A DNA stretch of 48,500 nucleotides from Neocallimastix lanati (nom. inval.) (taxonomy: Eukaryota > Neocallimastigomycota > Neocallimastigomycetes > Neocallimastigales > Neocallimastigaceae), in contig JACVTC010000047.1 in the NCBI GenBank assembly GCA_016946835.1, forward strand, positions 467,501-516,000, read 5' to 3'. How positions within the stretch are numbered: position 1 is the stretch's first letter; every line of letters begins with the position of its first letter. A program made the translations under genes and the position numbers. Of the stretch, positions 13,890 through 25,400 are shown in pieces. Below the pieces are notes generated by a model. That model was not told the DNA's origin. It did not search any database and worked only from the letters and a program-made list of their open reading frames with translations.

Positions 13890-14460
13890 TTAATTTATAT
13901 TACATAATTTTGCAATTTATTATAGATACTTGTGGAATAGAAGTTTGAACTGAATTTACACAACTATGTTCAAAATTAAATAAAAGACTTCTTAAATTTC
14001 TAAAAATACAATTATTGAATTCTATATAATGATCACTATTTTTTGGAAAAATAAAATAGATTAAGGATGAACTTTTTACATATTCACTATAATAATTAAT
14101 AAATGATATGTTATAAAAAGTAATTGTTTTATTGGTATAATCAGGTTGAAAAAAAAATGATAAATTACTTCTATCATCGTCCTGAAAATCAAATATTGTT
14201 CCTTTTTCACTATAAAATATTAAATCTGATTTAACATTAAATCTATTCTTTCCTTCATTTGCTATTTTATAATAATTTTCATTAAATATTAATTTTATTT
14301 CATCATATTCAAAGTTAGAATACATGGTTACAATTTTTGCAAAATTCACCATACTCGTTTCATCATTATCAATTATCACTTCAATAGTTTGAACATATGC
14401 CACTAAATATAAAAGAATCAGTTTTATTATTACAAATATATTATAATAGAATTTAATCAT
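8988..14460 (-). CDS. Beta-helix/EGF-like/seven-transmembrane receptor-like protein, 1262 aa, 11 exons
   Basis: Exons (minus) are 14460-13904, 13656-13502, 13365-13206, 13064-12943, 12801-12651, 12435-12075, 11951-11800, 11524-10935, 10786-10453, 10282-9433 and 9344-8988. All phases agree and the total is 3789 nt. Residues 1-24 form a signal peptide. Residues about 25-750 are short Asn/Ile/Phe-rich strands of the type FNNCIF, FENINI and SNAYVINN, typical of right-handed parallel beta-helix (pectin-lyase-like) folds. A Cys-rich EGF-like module spans about 808-853 and ends CICKGGWGGNNC. Seven hydrophobic segments follow, near 868-886, 900-917, 925-948, 1051-1071, 1102-1118, 1131-1151 and 1164-1180, then a tail of about 80 residues. 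The pattern around TM2-TM3 (CNFILLG...CALKFLLKHNG) resembles class C GPCRs. The third cytoplasmic-side segment, between TM3 and TM4, is unusually long (about 100 residues). A surface sensor coupled to G proteins is inferred; the ligand is unknown. Confidence 0.8.
12560..12640. repeat. (ATT)n microsatellite in an intron of the receptor gene
   Basis: About 26 perfect ATT units lie within the intron between exons 5 and 6 (12436-12650) of the minus-strand receptor gene. Confidence 0.9.
13849..13887. repeat. A39 homopolymer in intron 1 of the receptor gene
   Basis: Thirty-nine A residues lie just downstream of the exon 1 donor. On the transcribed strand they read as a U-tract. A second run (T at about 13749-13772) lies in the same intron. 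Confidence 0.9.
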
Positions 14461-14581
14461 ATTTCTTATTAAAAATTTAAATAATATTATTATTTAAAAA
14501 AGAAAAGCAAATAAATCAACAATTTATAAAATTGGTTAACATATATAAAGATTTTTATTTCTTTAATATATCAAGTATAAA

Positions 14582-14621
<40 letters not shown>

Positions 14622-14854
14622 ATAAAAATTTTTTTGACTTGATATTAATAACTTTTTATAATTTATTAAATTTATTCCAAAAATAAAAAATAAAAAATTG
14701 AAATTTTAATTATAATTGGGAGTAATAATAATGTTTATTTAGAGAAATGAAGCATTTTAATTTAATGAAGTTAATTATTAATTTATTTATTTATTAATTT
14801 ATTAATTAATTTATTTATTTATTTATTATTTTCTTAAGTTCATTTTCAATAAGG
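14461..14854. other. AT-rich flank upstream of the receptor gene
   Basis: It holds a T33 tract (about 14587-14619) and TTAT/TTAA repeats near 14770-14830. No coding frame is visible. It should contain the minus-strand promoter of the receptor gene. Confidence 0.55.
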
Positions 14855-15178
14855 TTTCTGGATTGACCCCACGACGATTGTTATCCTCCCAGGATGTTTT
14901 TTCTTATAAATAAAGTTAGTGTTCGCTCCATGGTAATTATTCTTTTTGCTATACTATACAATCCCTAGTACAGAGAGTACTTGATCTGTGAGAGGAGTAG
15001 TGTAGTTTATCCTCCATCGAGGATGGTTCGATAGATCACTGAAAAAAAGCTAGTTGTATAAAATAGCGCATTGGGAATGTCTTCCATATTAGAAAGAGGT
15101 TTCGACGCCGAAACGTTATGGCAAAGAATTCAATTAGAGTCTGATATGTTTAAGGAAGAGGCTGAAGGCCTAGTCTAA
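14855..15178 (+). other. GC-elevated island with several hairpins and a short coding-like frame
   Basis: Base composition changes abruptly here compared with several kilobases on either side. Perfect short hairpins are visible: ATCCT/AGGAT (loop CCC), AGTAC/GTACT (loop AGAGA), ATCCTC/GAGGAT (loop CATC) and GTTTCG/CGAAAC (loop ACGC, near 15102-15117). The last 102 bases form a frame from ATG 15077 to TAA 15178 encoding 33 residues (starting MSSILERGFD, ending EEAEGLV) of normal amino-acid balance, unlike the random frames of this genome. It ends at a TA microsatellite. It could be a terminal fragment of a retroelement, the last exon of a lost gene, or a structured RNA. I cannot decide. Confidence 0.35.
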
Positions 15179-15413
15179 ATATATATATATATATATATAA
15201 TTATTCTACTTTTACACTCTCTTTATATTAATTATATCAGTTATTAGTTAAATGTTCTATTCGGATGCATCACATTCGTTCTATTCATATCATGTATATG
15301 CCATATTACAGTTAAATAATAAATGATATTTTTACATTTATAATATATGGATATTATGTTTTATTACAATAATAATATCCATATATTTAACTTTATTTCT
15401 AATATTAATAAAG

Positions 15414-15458
<45 letters not shown>

Positions 15459-15616
15459 AATTTAGTAATTGAAACATTAATATTAGAATTTTAAAATTGA
15501 TAAATTTTATTAAAAATTATTAATATCACATAAACTCTAAAAATTAAAAAATGGAACAAAAAAAAATTAATTTTATTCTTGTATAATTTATTTTTATTTT
15601 AATTTTTAATTTATTT

Positions 15617-15653
<37 letters not shown>

Positions 15654-15783
15654 ATTTTTATTTATATATATAAATAGAAATGTTAATTATTAAAAATTAT
15701 TGAGAGTGGAAAAAACAAAAAAATATAATTTTATAAATAAATAAATTATAACAAAATTAAAAAAAAATTTTTTTTTTTTAAAC
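15179..15783. other. Low-complexity DNA with A41 tract
   Basis: A (TA)n run (15179-15199) is followed by AT-rich sequence, an A41 homopolymer (15416-15456) and a TTTTATTTTTTATT-type tract (about 15588-15660). No gene is visible. Confidence 0.65.
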
Positions 15784-16118
15784 TAATCCCTCTATCTTAT
15801 GTATATTAAATAGGGCCAATACCTCTGAAGGAAAAGAGCATAATTTCTTTCAGATCGTCAATTCAAACCCTAATCCAGAATAAGAATATCTTTTAAAACA
15901 GAAATCTTATAATCAGGAGGTTATGAACTTATTTCTGGATTTATTTATACACTTTATTTTGAATATTACTTTTAAATATTATTATGTTCAAATTGGACAA
16001 ATAATATTTATTTTTTTTTTTATTAATTCTGTGATTTTTTAATAAAAAAAAAGTATTTTTGTAATTAATAAATGAATATATAAATAAAGTTTAAAGTTCC
16101 CAATAATTACGGCTGTAA
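15784..16118 (+). mobile_element. Non-LTR retrotransposon 3'-end fragment, copy A
   Basis: This shares an ordered series of blocks with 29550-29861: GGCCA..T.CCTCTGAAGGA, CAGATCGTCAATTCAAACC, AAAACAGAAATCTTATAATC, and GGACAAATAATATT followed by a T-tract. Its last 100 bases also match 20160-20286, ending CAATAATTACGGCTGTAAA next to an AAT-type simple repeat. Because the 20160 copy is joined to a reverse transcriptase, the family is a LINE and this is its 3' end. The frame is broken. Confidence 0.75.
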
Positions 16119-17224
16119 AAAATAATAATAATGATAATAATAATAATAATCATGTTTTTTATAATAACTAATTTTTTGAATATAATAATCATTTTTTAGT
16201 TTTATAATGAATATTAATTGATAAAAATATTAAGAAATACAAAAGACATCTTTAAAGATATATCTAATTAATAATTTTAGGGTGAATAATTTTAATATTA
16301 TTAATATTATTCCTAAATCAGAATATAGAAAATTTATTATAGTAAATAATTAATTATTTAAATTAATAATAAAATATAAGTACCATAAATGTTAGATAAA
16401 TGAAAGTATTAAATAAAAATTTTTTTTTATAATTTTTTTTTTTTTATAATTTATTATAATTTTCGAATTTTTATTTATTTAATTTTTATTTAATTTTTAT
16501 TTATTTAATTTAAATTTGTTTTATTATTTTTAACTTTATTTTTCTAATTTATCTAACTAAATTATATGAATTTATTAATTCTTAATTCTTTATTCATAGC
16601 ATAATTCTTATTTCCTTAATTCCAATTTTTATTTTTTTTATTTTTTTTTTTTTATGTTTTTGATTTTACACCTATTTATACTTTTTGTCAAAGTTGGTGG
16701 CATTTCAAGAATAGTTTAGAATTAAATAAAATATTTAAATTGAATTAAAATTAATAAATTATTTTTTTAATTATTATATAAATAAATAATTAGTTCATAT
16801 TAATATACTATAAAATATTTATTATTAATATTACTAATAATATAAGAAATTTATCGTAATTTTTTTTACTAATTAAAACATTATTTTATTCTTTTTTGCT
16901 TTTGTATTCCATTATCTATTTGTTTCTGTTTTTATGTCAAAAATCCGTTTAAAACAAATTTTTTAATATTTGAGATTTTGAAAATTCATAAAAACTGCTT
17001 TTCGGAAAAAAAAAAAAAAAATATAAATAAGTGTGAATTTTCATTCCAAGATATTTCTCTTTATACTTTTATTATGTATTGTTTATAATATTATTTGTAA
17101 TAAAACATTTTTGTAATAAACCATTTTTTTTTATAAATCAATTTTTAATAAATATATAAAACTAAAAAATATAATAAAATATTATTGTAACACTTCATTT
17201 TTTGTTACAATATATTAATTTATA
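16119..17224. other. Intergenic AT-rich DNA
   Basis: It starts with an AAT/GAT simple repeat (16121-16149) that tails copy A. It then holds AT-rich sequence with T-tracts and no coding frame that I can support on either strand. Slightly more complex DNA near 16890-17040 shows no recognisable protein similarity. Confidence 0.55.
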
Positions 17225-17411
17225 AAAGGATGCTTTTTTTTTTTTTTTTTTTTTTTTGGAAAACAGATTATTAAAGTAATTATTAAAAGGTTCCGATGAG
17301 TTATTTGCTATATGTTCCATATTATTATAATAATTCCAATTATCTGTATTATATTTAAATATATAGTTATTTTTAAAATATTTAAAAAAAAAAATTTAAG
17401 AAAATTATCAT

Positions 17412-17444
<33 letters not shown>

Positions 17445-17568
17445 GTACATACTTTTAATTTTAATATAAATATCAAATATATAATCAGGATTTATAAACG
17501 GTAACTTCGAAATGGTTATATAATAAATATAAATATTATTATTATCCACTTCATCATAATAATTTATT

Positions 17569-17602
<34 letters not shown>

Positions 17603-18475
17603 CAATGATCTTTTATACTGCTATATACAATGTTTGATATTTATATTAGAAAAAAAAATTTTTTTAGGGGGCATTAGATATACCTTTTTTCAAAATCACA
17701 ATGTAAATTAATTGGTATAATTACAAGATTGTTACTAAATCTATTAGCATTATTTCATATATATAAATTTTTTTTAAATAATACTTCATAAGTAGTTTGT
17801 TCCTTATTTTTTAATATAGAAAAGAAGTAGTATAAAGATTATTTAACTCTGAAACGTAGTTTCTTGTTATTAATACTTGATAACTAAATTTTAGTACTAC
17901 ATAAAATGTACCGTCGGCAAGTAGATCTTTATTATAATCAATAAACAGTTTTGCTTTGCTTTGAACGAGGATTGAAAAATTATTGGATTAAGAATTTCTG
18001 AATATTATAAAATCCTCACCTTTTTTTCATTTTATAATATTCTGATACTAGTGTTGTTCTGGATTTAACTGTTTATTTATATTTTTTATTATTAGATATT
18101 ACTATATTCAGGACATCTAAAACCCATTTCTTGAGAAACTTTATTAAATATACCTTTGGTTTTATATCCAAAGGATTTAAATTTTTTTTCTTTAATTTTA
18201 TGTTATGCTGTTGATATAAATGTATTATTATTCTCTTTTTTTTTTTTTTTTTTTTTGAGATGATTATGTAAATTATCATATTTTAAAACCTCATTCTTAT
18301 CATTTAAAATAATGAAAGATTTACATATGTTTAAAGTTATATATTTAATACAACTATACACATTTAAATTTTTTTTTTTTAGATGAAAATTATATTTTTT
18401 TTGTGTTAATGATAATTTGTTCTTTTCATCGATTCGTTTCACGAATTTCAGTTTTATGTTTTCTTCTATTTTTAA
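17225..18475 (-). pseudogene. Decayed MULE-type transposase with FLYWCH zinc finger
   Basis: On the minus strand the pieces appear in the order expected of a FLYWCH-MULE transposase. An N-terminal FLYWCH finger (Cys pair, then DNLHNH) lies at about 18260-18442. A linker follows, with GFRCPEY around 18100. Next come the catalytic-domain start LLADGTFYVVLKFSYQV (17870-17930), CDFEK near 17691-17705, and NPDYIFD near 17480-17500. The late motif WNYYNN...NNSSEPFNNYFNNLF lies at 17270-17345. Frames change several times and stops intervene. Homopolymer tracts at 18238-18256, 17570-17602, 17418-17443 and 17238-17257 fall inside the former coding region. From family knowledge the product was a DDE transposase; this copy is dead. 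No terminal inverted repeats were identified. Confidence 0.75.
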
Positions 18476-19039
18476 TTTAAATTTTTAATTAAATTTTTTA
18501 TTAAGTTTATTAAATTATACATGCTTTAAAAAGTGTTTATTAATTTTTTTTTTTTTTTTTTTTTAAATATATAAAAAATAAAAATATTTATTTTATTATT
18601 TTTTATTAACATTAAATTAATTAATTAATTATTATTTATTTATTTGTTTATTTAAATAAAAAAGTGTTTATGAAATTTATTTTTTTAATGTTTAAAAAAT
18701 ATTTATTTAATTATTTGCTATTAAATATTAAATTTTTATTAAATTATTTATTATTTATTGATTTATTGATTCTGAAAAAATTAATATTAATTTTTCATTT
18801 TTTTTTAAAATTATTAATAATAAATAATTAAAAATTATTAATAATAAATATTAAATATTTTATTGTTTAAATATTAAATTATTTATTGTTTATTTAATTA
18901 TTTATTATTAATATTATTTATTTATTAATTATTTATTTAATATATATTGAATTTTTGGTTAAATTATAATTATTACTAACCATCTCTACCTATTTTAATT
19001 TATAAAATAGTATGAATATGCATATATATTGATAAAATA
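18476..19039. other. AT-rich DNA between two transposon relics
   Basis: Short TTA/TTTA-rich sequence with a T-tract at about 18544-18564 and imperfect duplications of ATTATTTATTATTAAT-like words near 18800-18950. No gene is visible. Confidence 0.6.
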
Positions 19040-19942
19040 TAAACAAGTTAAGCGTTATAAATTTGCATGTGAATTCAATGAATTTACTAAAATTGTTGAC
19101 TTTTATAATAGACTATGTGAATCAATTAATAAAAAATATAAGGAATATAGGAAAAAATAATATTTATATTGGATTATAATTGAATGTTCATTATAGCTCT
19201 TAAAAATGATAGTAGAAAAGTATGGAAATGGGTAAAAAATAAAAAAAAAAAAAAAAAAAAATTAATCTTTCACGGTCTCTCTTCCTATTAAAAACAATAA
19301 CAATGAATTGGTATCTTCTTCAGATGAAAAATTTAAAAAAGCTTAGCATTCTCATTATATATTCCTAAGGCTGGATTCTTCAAGGTCATAGTCTTTCTAA
19401 AGATTTCAGGAAAAATTCAGATGCACTTAGGAATTTGGGGAACACCAAGCAACAAAAGGGAAAATTAACCAAGATATATAAGCGATAAAGAAATTAGCGA
19501 GACGATCTCATCTATCTCTAATTTTAAAACTTGTGGTCATGATGGGATTCTAATGGAATTCTTTATAGCTCAGATTCCTGGTAAAGATGATTTAAAAGAA
19601 TCTAGTGAAAATAATAGTAATATTTTATCTGGTTTTGTTTTATATGTTTCAAAGTATTTATCAATCGTATTTGGAATAGTGATTTTCCACAATCATGAAA
19701 TAAGGCATCGATAATTTCTATTTATAAAAAGGGCTATCCATCAGATTGTAATAACTATTGTGATATCTCTCTTATCAATAATGGTTTAAAAATTATAACT
19801 AATAGAATTTCTAAATATGGAATTTATAAAAGATATATTAGCCAGAACAATATGGATTTCGTAACCGAGAAGAATGTATAAGTCTTTTCATTTCATTAAG
19901 AATTATATATCAGAGAAGAAACTTTGATAATAAAGATACTTA

Positions 19943-19974
<32 letters not shown>

Positions 19975-20159
19975 TTGATCTTAAAAAGGCTTATGACTCT
20001 GTTCCCATATGTAATGTTTTAATGAAAATTCATCACTTAGGTATTAGAGGTAAATGCTATAAATTTATTGAAAACTTTAACTTAACTTCCAAGGATTGTG
20101 TAAGGGTTGACGGACAATTATCGGAATCATTTAATATTATGAAAGGGGTCTGTCAAGGT
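19040..20159 (+). pseudogene. Decayed LINE reverse transcriptase
   Basis: Scattered frames reproduce the N-terminal half of a non-LTR reverse transcriptase. A Lys/Arg-rich linker (FYNRLCESINKKYKEYRKK) lies near 19090-19160. Next come DKEISETISSISNFKTCGHDGI (19480-19545), IISIYKKGYPSDCNNY (about 19710-19757) with LINNGLKIITNRISKY, and YGFRNREECISLFISLR as broken pieces near 19850-19910. Motif A, DLKKAYDSVP, is at 19977-20006, and the MKGVCQG motif ends at 20159. Several frameshifts and stops are present. The catalytic YADD region and everything after it is missing: sequence jumps at 20159/20160 straight into the element's 3' end. Between the codons for YLA and DLKKAYDSVP stands a 28-T run where intact relatives encode about two Phe. 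Confidence 0.85.
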
Positions 20160-20286
20160 TTGGACAAATAATATTTTATTTTTTTATTGATTCTGTGTTT
20201 TTTTTTTTTTTTTTAATAAAAAAATATTAATGTAATTAATAAATGAATAAATAAAGTTAAATTTTGCAATAATTGTGGCTGTAAAT
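20160..20286 (+). mobile_element. Non-LTR retrotransposon 3' end, copy B, fused to its RT
   Basis: It begins TTGGACAAATAATATT, then has a T-tract, AATAAATGAATAAATAAAG, and ends AATAATTGTGGCTGTAAA. It matches the ends of the copies at 15784, 29550, 41776 and 42019. Direct continuity with the RT relic identifies the family as LINE and sets its orientation as plus. The fusion is an internal deletion of the central and 3' part of ORF2. Confidence 0.8.
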
Positions 20287-21481
20287 ATTTATATATATTG
20301 ATATAAATAGTATATTAAAATAATGCATAAATAGTGTATATATAAAATAGTAATTAAAGATATTAGTTTTATTAATAGGAAGAAAAAAATAATAATAATA
20401 AGAAATAATAAAAAAAAAATAGTAATAAGATCTCTTATGATATATCGTTGATAATTATAAAAATAAAAACAAAAAAAAATTTTGATAGGCAATTTACAAT
20501 TAAACTTTATTAAATAATATATCTAAAAAATTGTGGCTTCTCAAATATCATTAAATATAATACGAAATTTTATATGAATTGTTTATAAAACTATTTATTA
20601 ATTTATTTACTTTTAATATATTTATTTATTTATTATATCTATATTTATTTATTTATTTCTATATTATAAAACTCTATTTCTATGAAACTTTAACAATATC
20701 AATTATTAAGAAAATTAATATATTAAACTTTTAATTTATATTTTACGAAAAAATTTTTTTCTTTTTTTTTTTTTTTTTCTTTTTTTTCTCATTTTTATTT
20801 TTTAATTTATATATAGCAATAAAAGAAAAAAATTTACCTTTTTTTTTTTTTTTTTTTTCTTAAAAAAATTTTCTTTTTTTCTATATGTTCGTATTGTTTT
20901 AAAAAATAATATTTAGAAAAAGTATATATATATATATATAAGGAAACATTAAATAAAATAAGAAATAAACTAGAATAGAATAAACTATTCGAAAGTTTTT
21001 GATACATAGATATAGAATATATAAATACAAATTTAAAATGTTTACAAATATACAAAAGAATTTTTAAATTTATTATTATATTTCCAATTACTAATATTTA
21101 TTTTTTGTAATTATAGAAAACTTTTAATTATACATCATATAATTATCTAAAAAATAATAAATAATAAAATTTTTCTATATGAAATAATAATTATAATCAT
21201 ATTATATTATATATCATTTATTAATTTATTTATTTATTTATTTTTATTTAATTTTTTTTTTAAAGTTATTACTAAACAATTCAGTAAATATATATATGTA
21301 TTATAAAAAAATTTTTTCTTTATGCCTAAATTTTCTATTTTATTAAAATTAGACTTAAGATAATCTATTTATTTTGAAACTATGATAAAGTGTAATTTTT
21401 ATTTTTATAATTAATTATTAAATTTTATTTATTCATTTATTTACTATTTTCATTATTTAATTATATTATTTAATATTATTA

Positions 21482-21610
<129 letters not shown>

Positions 21611-21866
21611 TTATTTATTAAAAAAAATTATTGGAACAAAATTTAAACATTCTAATACAAAAAATTTTCATTAAAACTTTTTATTATCTTTTATTATGCA
21701 TTAAAGTTTACAAATATATTCAATTTGTAATTATTGGTTAAAAAAATTATTATTTATCAAATAGACATTATTATAAATTACTTTATAATATAAAATTCTT
21801 CGAATTTGGAGATTTATGGTTACAAAAAAACTTAAATTAATTAAATTAATAATCCTTGGTATAATA

Positions 21867-21899
<33 letters not shown>

Positions 21900-22369
21900 T
21901 TAATATAAAATAATACTAAAGAATACAGATATAAAACTAAATAATTATATTAATGTAATATTATTGTAATTTATATATAAAATTAAATTTATGTAATATC
22001 AAAGTTATTAATATAATAAAATTTTATAAATCAATATTCATTAGGTTATTTCTCTATTTATATATAAAAAATAGAAATGTAATAATATACTATAAAATTA
22101 AAATCTTTTTTAATTATATAAATAATGATATAGAATGAAACTTTAAATAATAATAAATTAAAATAAATATATTAAAGTTATATAGATTAAAAGTATAAAA
22201 TTATTAAATAGTTAAATAGTAAAAAAATTTATATTAATAAAATTATAAAAACAACTTGTAAATGCAATTGTTTAGAAATGTTAAATACTTCAGTAAAAAT
22301 TATTGTTTATAAAGATTACTTTAATTTAGATAACAAATATAAATAGGAATATAAAATATTTATTTAACA

Positions 22370-22492
22370 AAATGTTACTAATTGTCCAGTAAAATTAGAT
22401 AATAATAAAAAGAATGTTTAAAGGTTACTAATTAGCCTGTAAAATTAGATAAGTTTAGTAGAGGTTTACTAATTACCTTAAGAATTAGTATT
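22370..22492 (+). repeat. Three-unit imperfect tandem repeat
   Basis: Units begin GTTACTAATTGTCCAGTAAA, GTTACTAATTAGCCTGTAAA and GTTTACTAATTACCTTAAGA. The spacing is about 50 and 42 bases, with the shared word AAATTAGATAA after the first two. It stands out because it holds more G/C than the DNA around it. Function unknown. Confidence 0.6.
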
Positions 22493-25400
22493 ATAAGTTT
22501 TTATAATAAATAATTAATAACATTAAAGGTTATAAAATAAATTTATTTCTATTGAATGAATTTAATTATTTTCTTATAAATAATTTTATTTAGTATATTA
22601 GATAAAGATGGGAAACAAGATATATACCATACTTTATCAATAATTTATTTAACATATTGATTCATTTTAATTAACCCATAAATATAAAATAATGGCATTG
22701 ATCAACAGTTAGTAGCATTAATGAAGAGTTAATATCACAATTATAATTATTAATAACTAATTTTAGTTACCATTTCTTATTATATTATTTAAAAATAATA
22801 ATTGTTTTATTTATTTATTACTAAAAAAAAAAAAAAAAAAAAAAAAACATTTAAATAAAAGAGTTATAAAAACTGTTAATAAAAATAAATATTTAATTTC
22901 GTAATAATAACAATATTAAAAAAGAAACTATATAAGATAAATAAACACTTTTTGATTATTATAAATAAAAAAAAAGTATAATTTAGAGATTCATTTCTTT
23001 TTTTAATATATTATTTATTAATTATTACTTATTATTTTTTATTTCTTATTTATTGCTTGTTTATTTATTTATTGTATTAATAGAAATAAATCGCCAACCA
23101 ATAAATAATTAATAATAAGTAATAATACATACAACACATATGTTGGTTTATTTCATTTAAAATATATAAATAATTTATGGAAATATTTAGATAAAGACTG
23201 TTACAAAGTTTTAAAAATATCATTTTAATTTTTATCATAAGGTTTTTATTTTTTTTACAAATTATTAATTAATTTCTATTAATATGTCCCATACATTCAC
23301 ACTAAAGAATAATTTCTAATTAGTATTAAAGTATTTTAATTATATCATTACATTTATCTATATATCAACACAGTAATTAGTATATAAAAAAAAAATAAAT
23401 AAAAATAAAAATAAAGGATTATAGATTGTTTAATGGTTAAACAGATGATACTCTGTAAAAAATAAATAATATAAAATTTTTTATTTTATTATTATTTTTT
23501 TTATTATATATACTATTTATGAAAAATATTAAATCCTTTTCATTAATAATTATTGATAAATATTAATTAGTTTTTAATATAAAAATAATTTATAAATAAT
23601 TACATTATATTTTTTTTAATTAGTATTGAATATTATTTTTTATTTTATTTGGAAATTCATTAATATATAATCCTTAATAATAATTGTATTTATTTAATAT
23701 AATTCTTTACCATTAATAAAAAAATAAAAAATATATATATATATATTTTTTTATGTTTATTTATATAAATTATATTATTTTGTATTGATTTCTATATTAT
23801 AAAAGTTTAAACAATTTCTAAAATGAAAAAATCATATGAAATTATTATAATTTATATACAACAAGAATTATTTTTTTATTTTATTTTATTTTTAAATTTA
23901 TAAATAAATCAAATATTATAAATATGAATTAATAATTCCATGTAATAATTAAAAATTTTAAATTAATAATCCAATATATTTCACTTTAATATGCTTAAAT
24001 AAAAAAAATTTCTCCATACATAATTTAAGGCAACAATAAAATATATAGTTAAATAGTAATTAATAAAAATAACTTCAAATAAATTATATTTATCGAAATA
24101 ATATTATGAATTCATCATAAAAAATTTAAATAAATTTAAACATATAGATAAATAAGATGATAAGAGAGAGAAAAAAAAAAGATATATTTCAGTATTGAAA
24201 ATATAAAACATCCATTTATAAAATTTTCAATTAAAAATTGAGGATTTACCATTACCTTAATCTTAAAAATATATAAATTTGAACAAAAATTTTTATTAAT
24301 AATAAAGTTTAAATTTGATTAGAATTTTAATTTATTTAATAATTTTAGGTGTGACAAAATTATTTTTAAATTAATAAATATACTAAAATATAAATATAGT
24401 TTATTATTTATTCTATAAATTCAATTTAGTTATCTATATTATTTTTCGGGTATCATATTAAAAAAGAAACTATAAAAATATTTAAATATATATATACTAT
24501 AATAGACCAGTTCTTTAATTTAATACATTACGTAATATTCATTAATTAACTTTAAAAATCTTATTTATTTAATGAAAATAAACAGAAATAGATTCAATAA
24601 AATGAATTAAACCAAAATCAATCAATTCTTTTTCAAATATATAAAATAATATAGTATATATAGAGATATATACAGTTTTATGATTTTATTTTAAAATGTA
24701 TTATTTACCAAAAAAAAAATAAAAGGAAAATAAAAAATATCATTAATCACTTCACAAAACAATAAATAAATTTTCCTTTTAATTGTTTAAAAGTAATTAT
24801 TTCTAACTTATAAATATGTATTTGAATTTTTATGATTGCTTTTAAAATTAATATTAAAAATTTTATCTTAATAAATATTTTTCTCATAAAACTTTTTTAA
24901 ACATAAAAAAAAAATATTAAAACTGTCATATTATTGGTAAATATATTATTTATATTTATGATTCAAAAAAAAAAAATTAAAATTTTATTCCTTTTTTATT
25001 ATTTAATTAAAACTAATAATCTTTAAAGCTATTAATAAATATTAATTAATTAAGTTAATTATTAAAATAATTTATTTAAAATAAATTAAGTTCATATTTA
25101 TATTTTTTAGTTTTCTTTAAAAACCTTGAATATATTTTATAATTATTATTTATTTCATAAATAATATATTAAGAATATAATGTGGAATATATTCAATATT
25201 TTCAATTTTAATAGATTTTTATCTACTATAAATTTTGTAATTAATTAATTTAAAATTTCGATTAATTATATAAATAAATAGGGATTAAAATTAAAAAAAA
25301 AAAAATTTTTTTTCTGTTAAAAATTTTTTATTAATACAAATTTTTATATTTTCCATTCTGTTATATATTAATTTATATTTTGTTATAAATACTGAATAGT

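Noticed and set aside
15090-15130. Hammerhead ribozyme suggested by the CGAAAC hairpin (GTTTCG ACGC CGAAAC)
   Set aside because: A GAAAC box is present, but no CUGANGA box is found at the required position; the nearest sequence is ATTAGAAA. Without it the core cannot form.
20289-21055. Minus-strand frames of 67 and 73 residues
   Set aside because: They consist almost only of Ile, Phe, Leu, Tyr and Lys from A/T runs, with no codon or motif evidence.
23418-23456. tRNA gene suggested by GATTGTTTAATGGTTAAACA and a CTCTGTAAA loop-like stretch
   Set aside because: It resembles a D-arm with A box and part of an anticodon arm, but no T-arm, B box or acceptor complement follows. At most it is a tRNA-derived fragment or chance.
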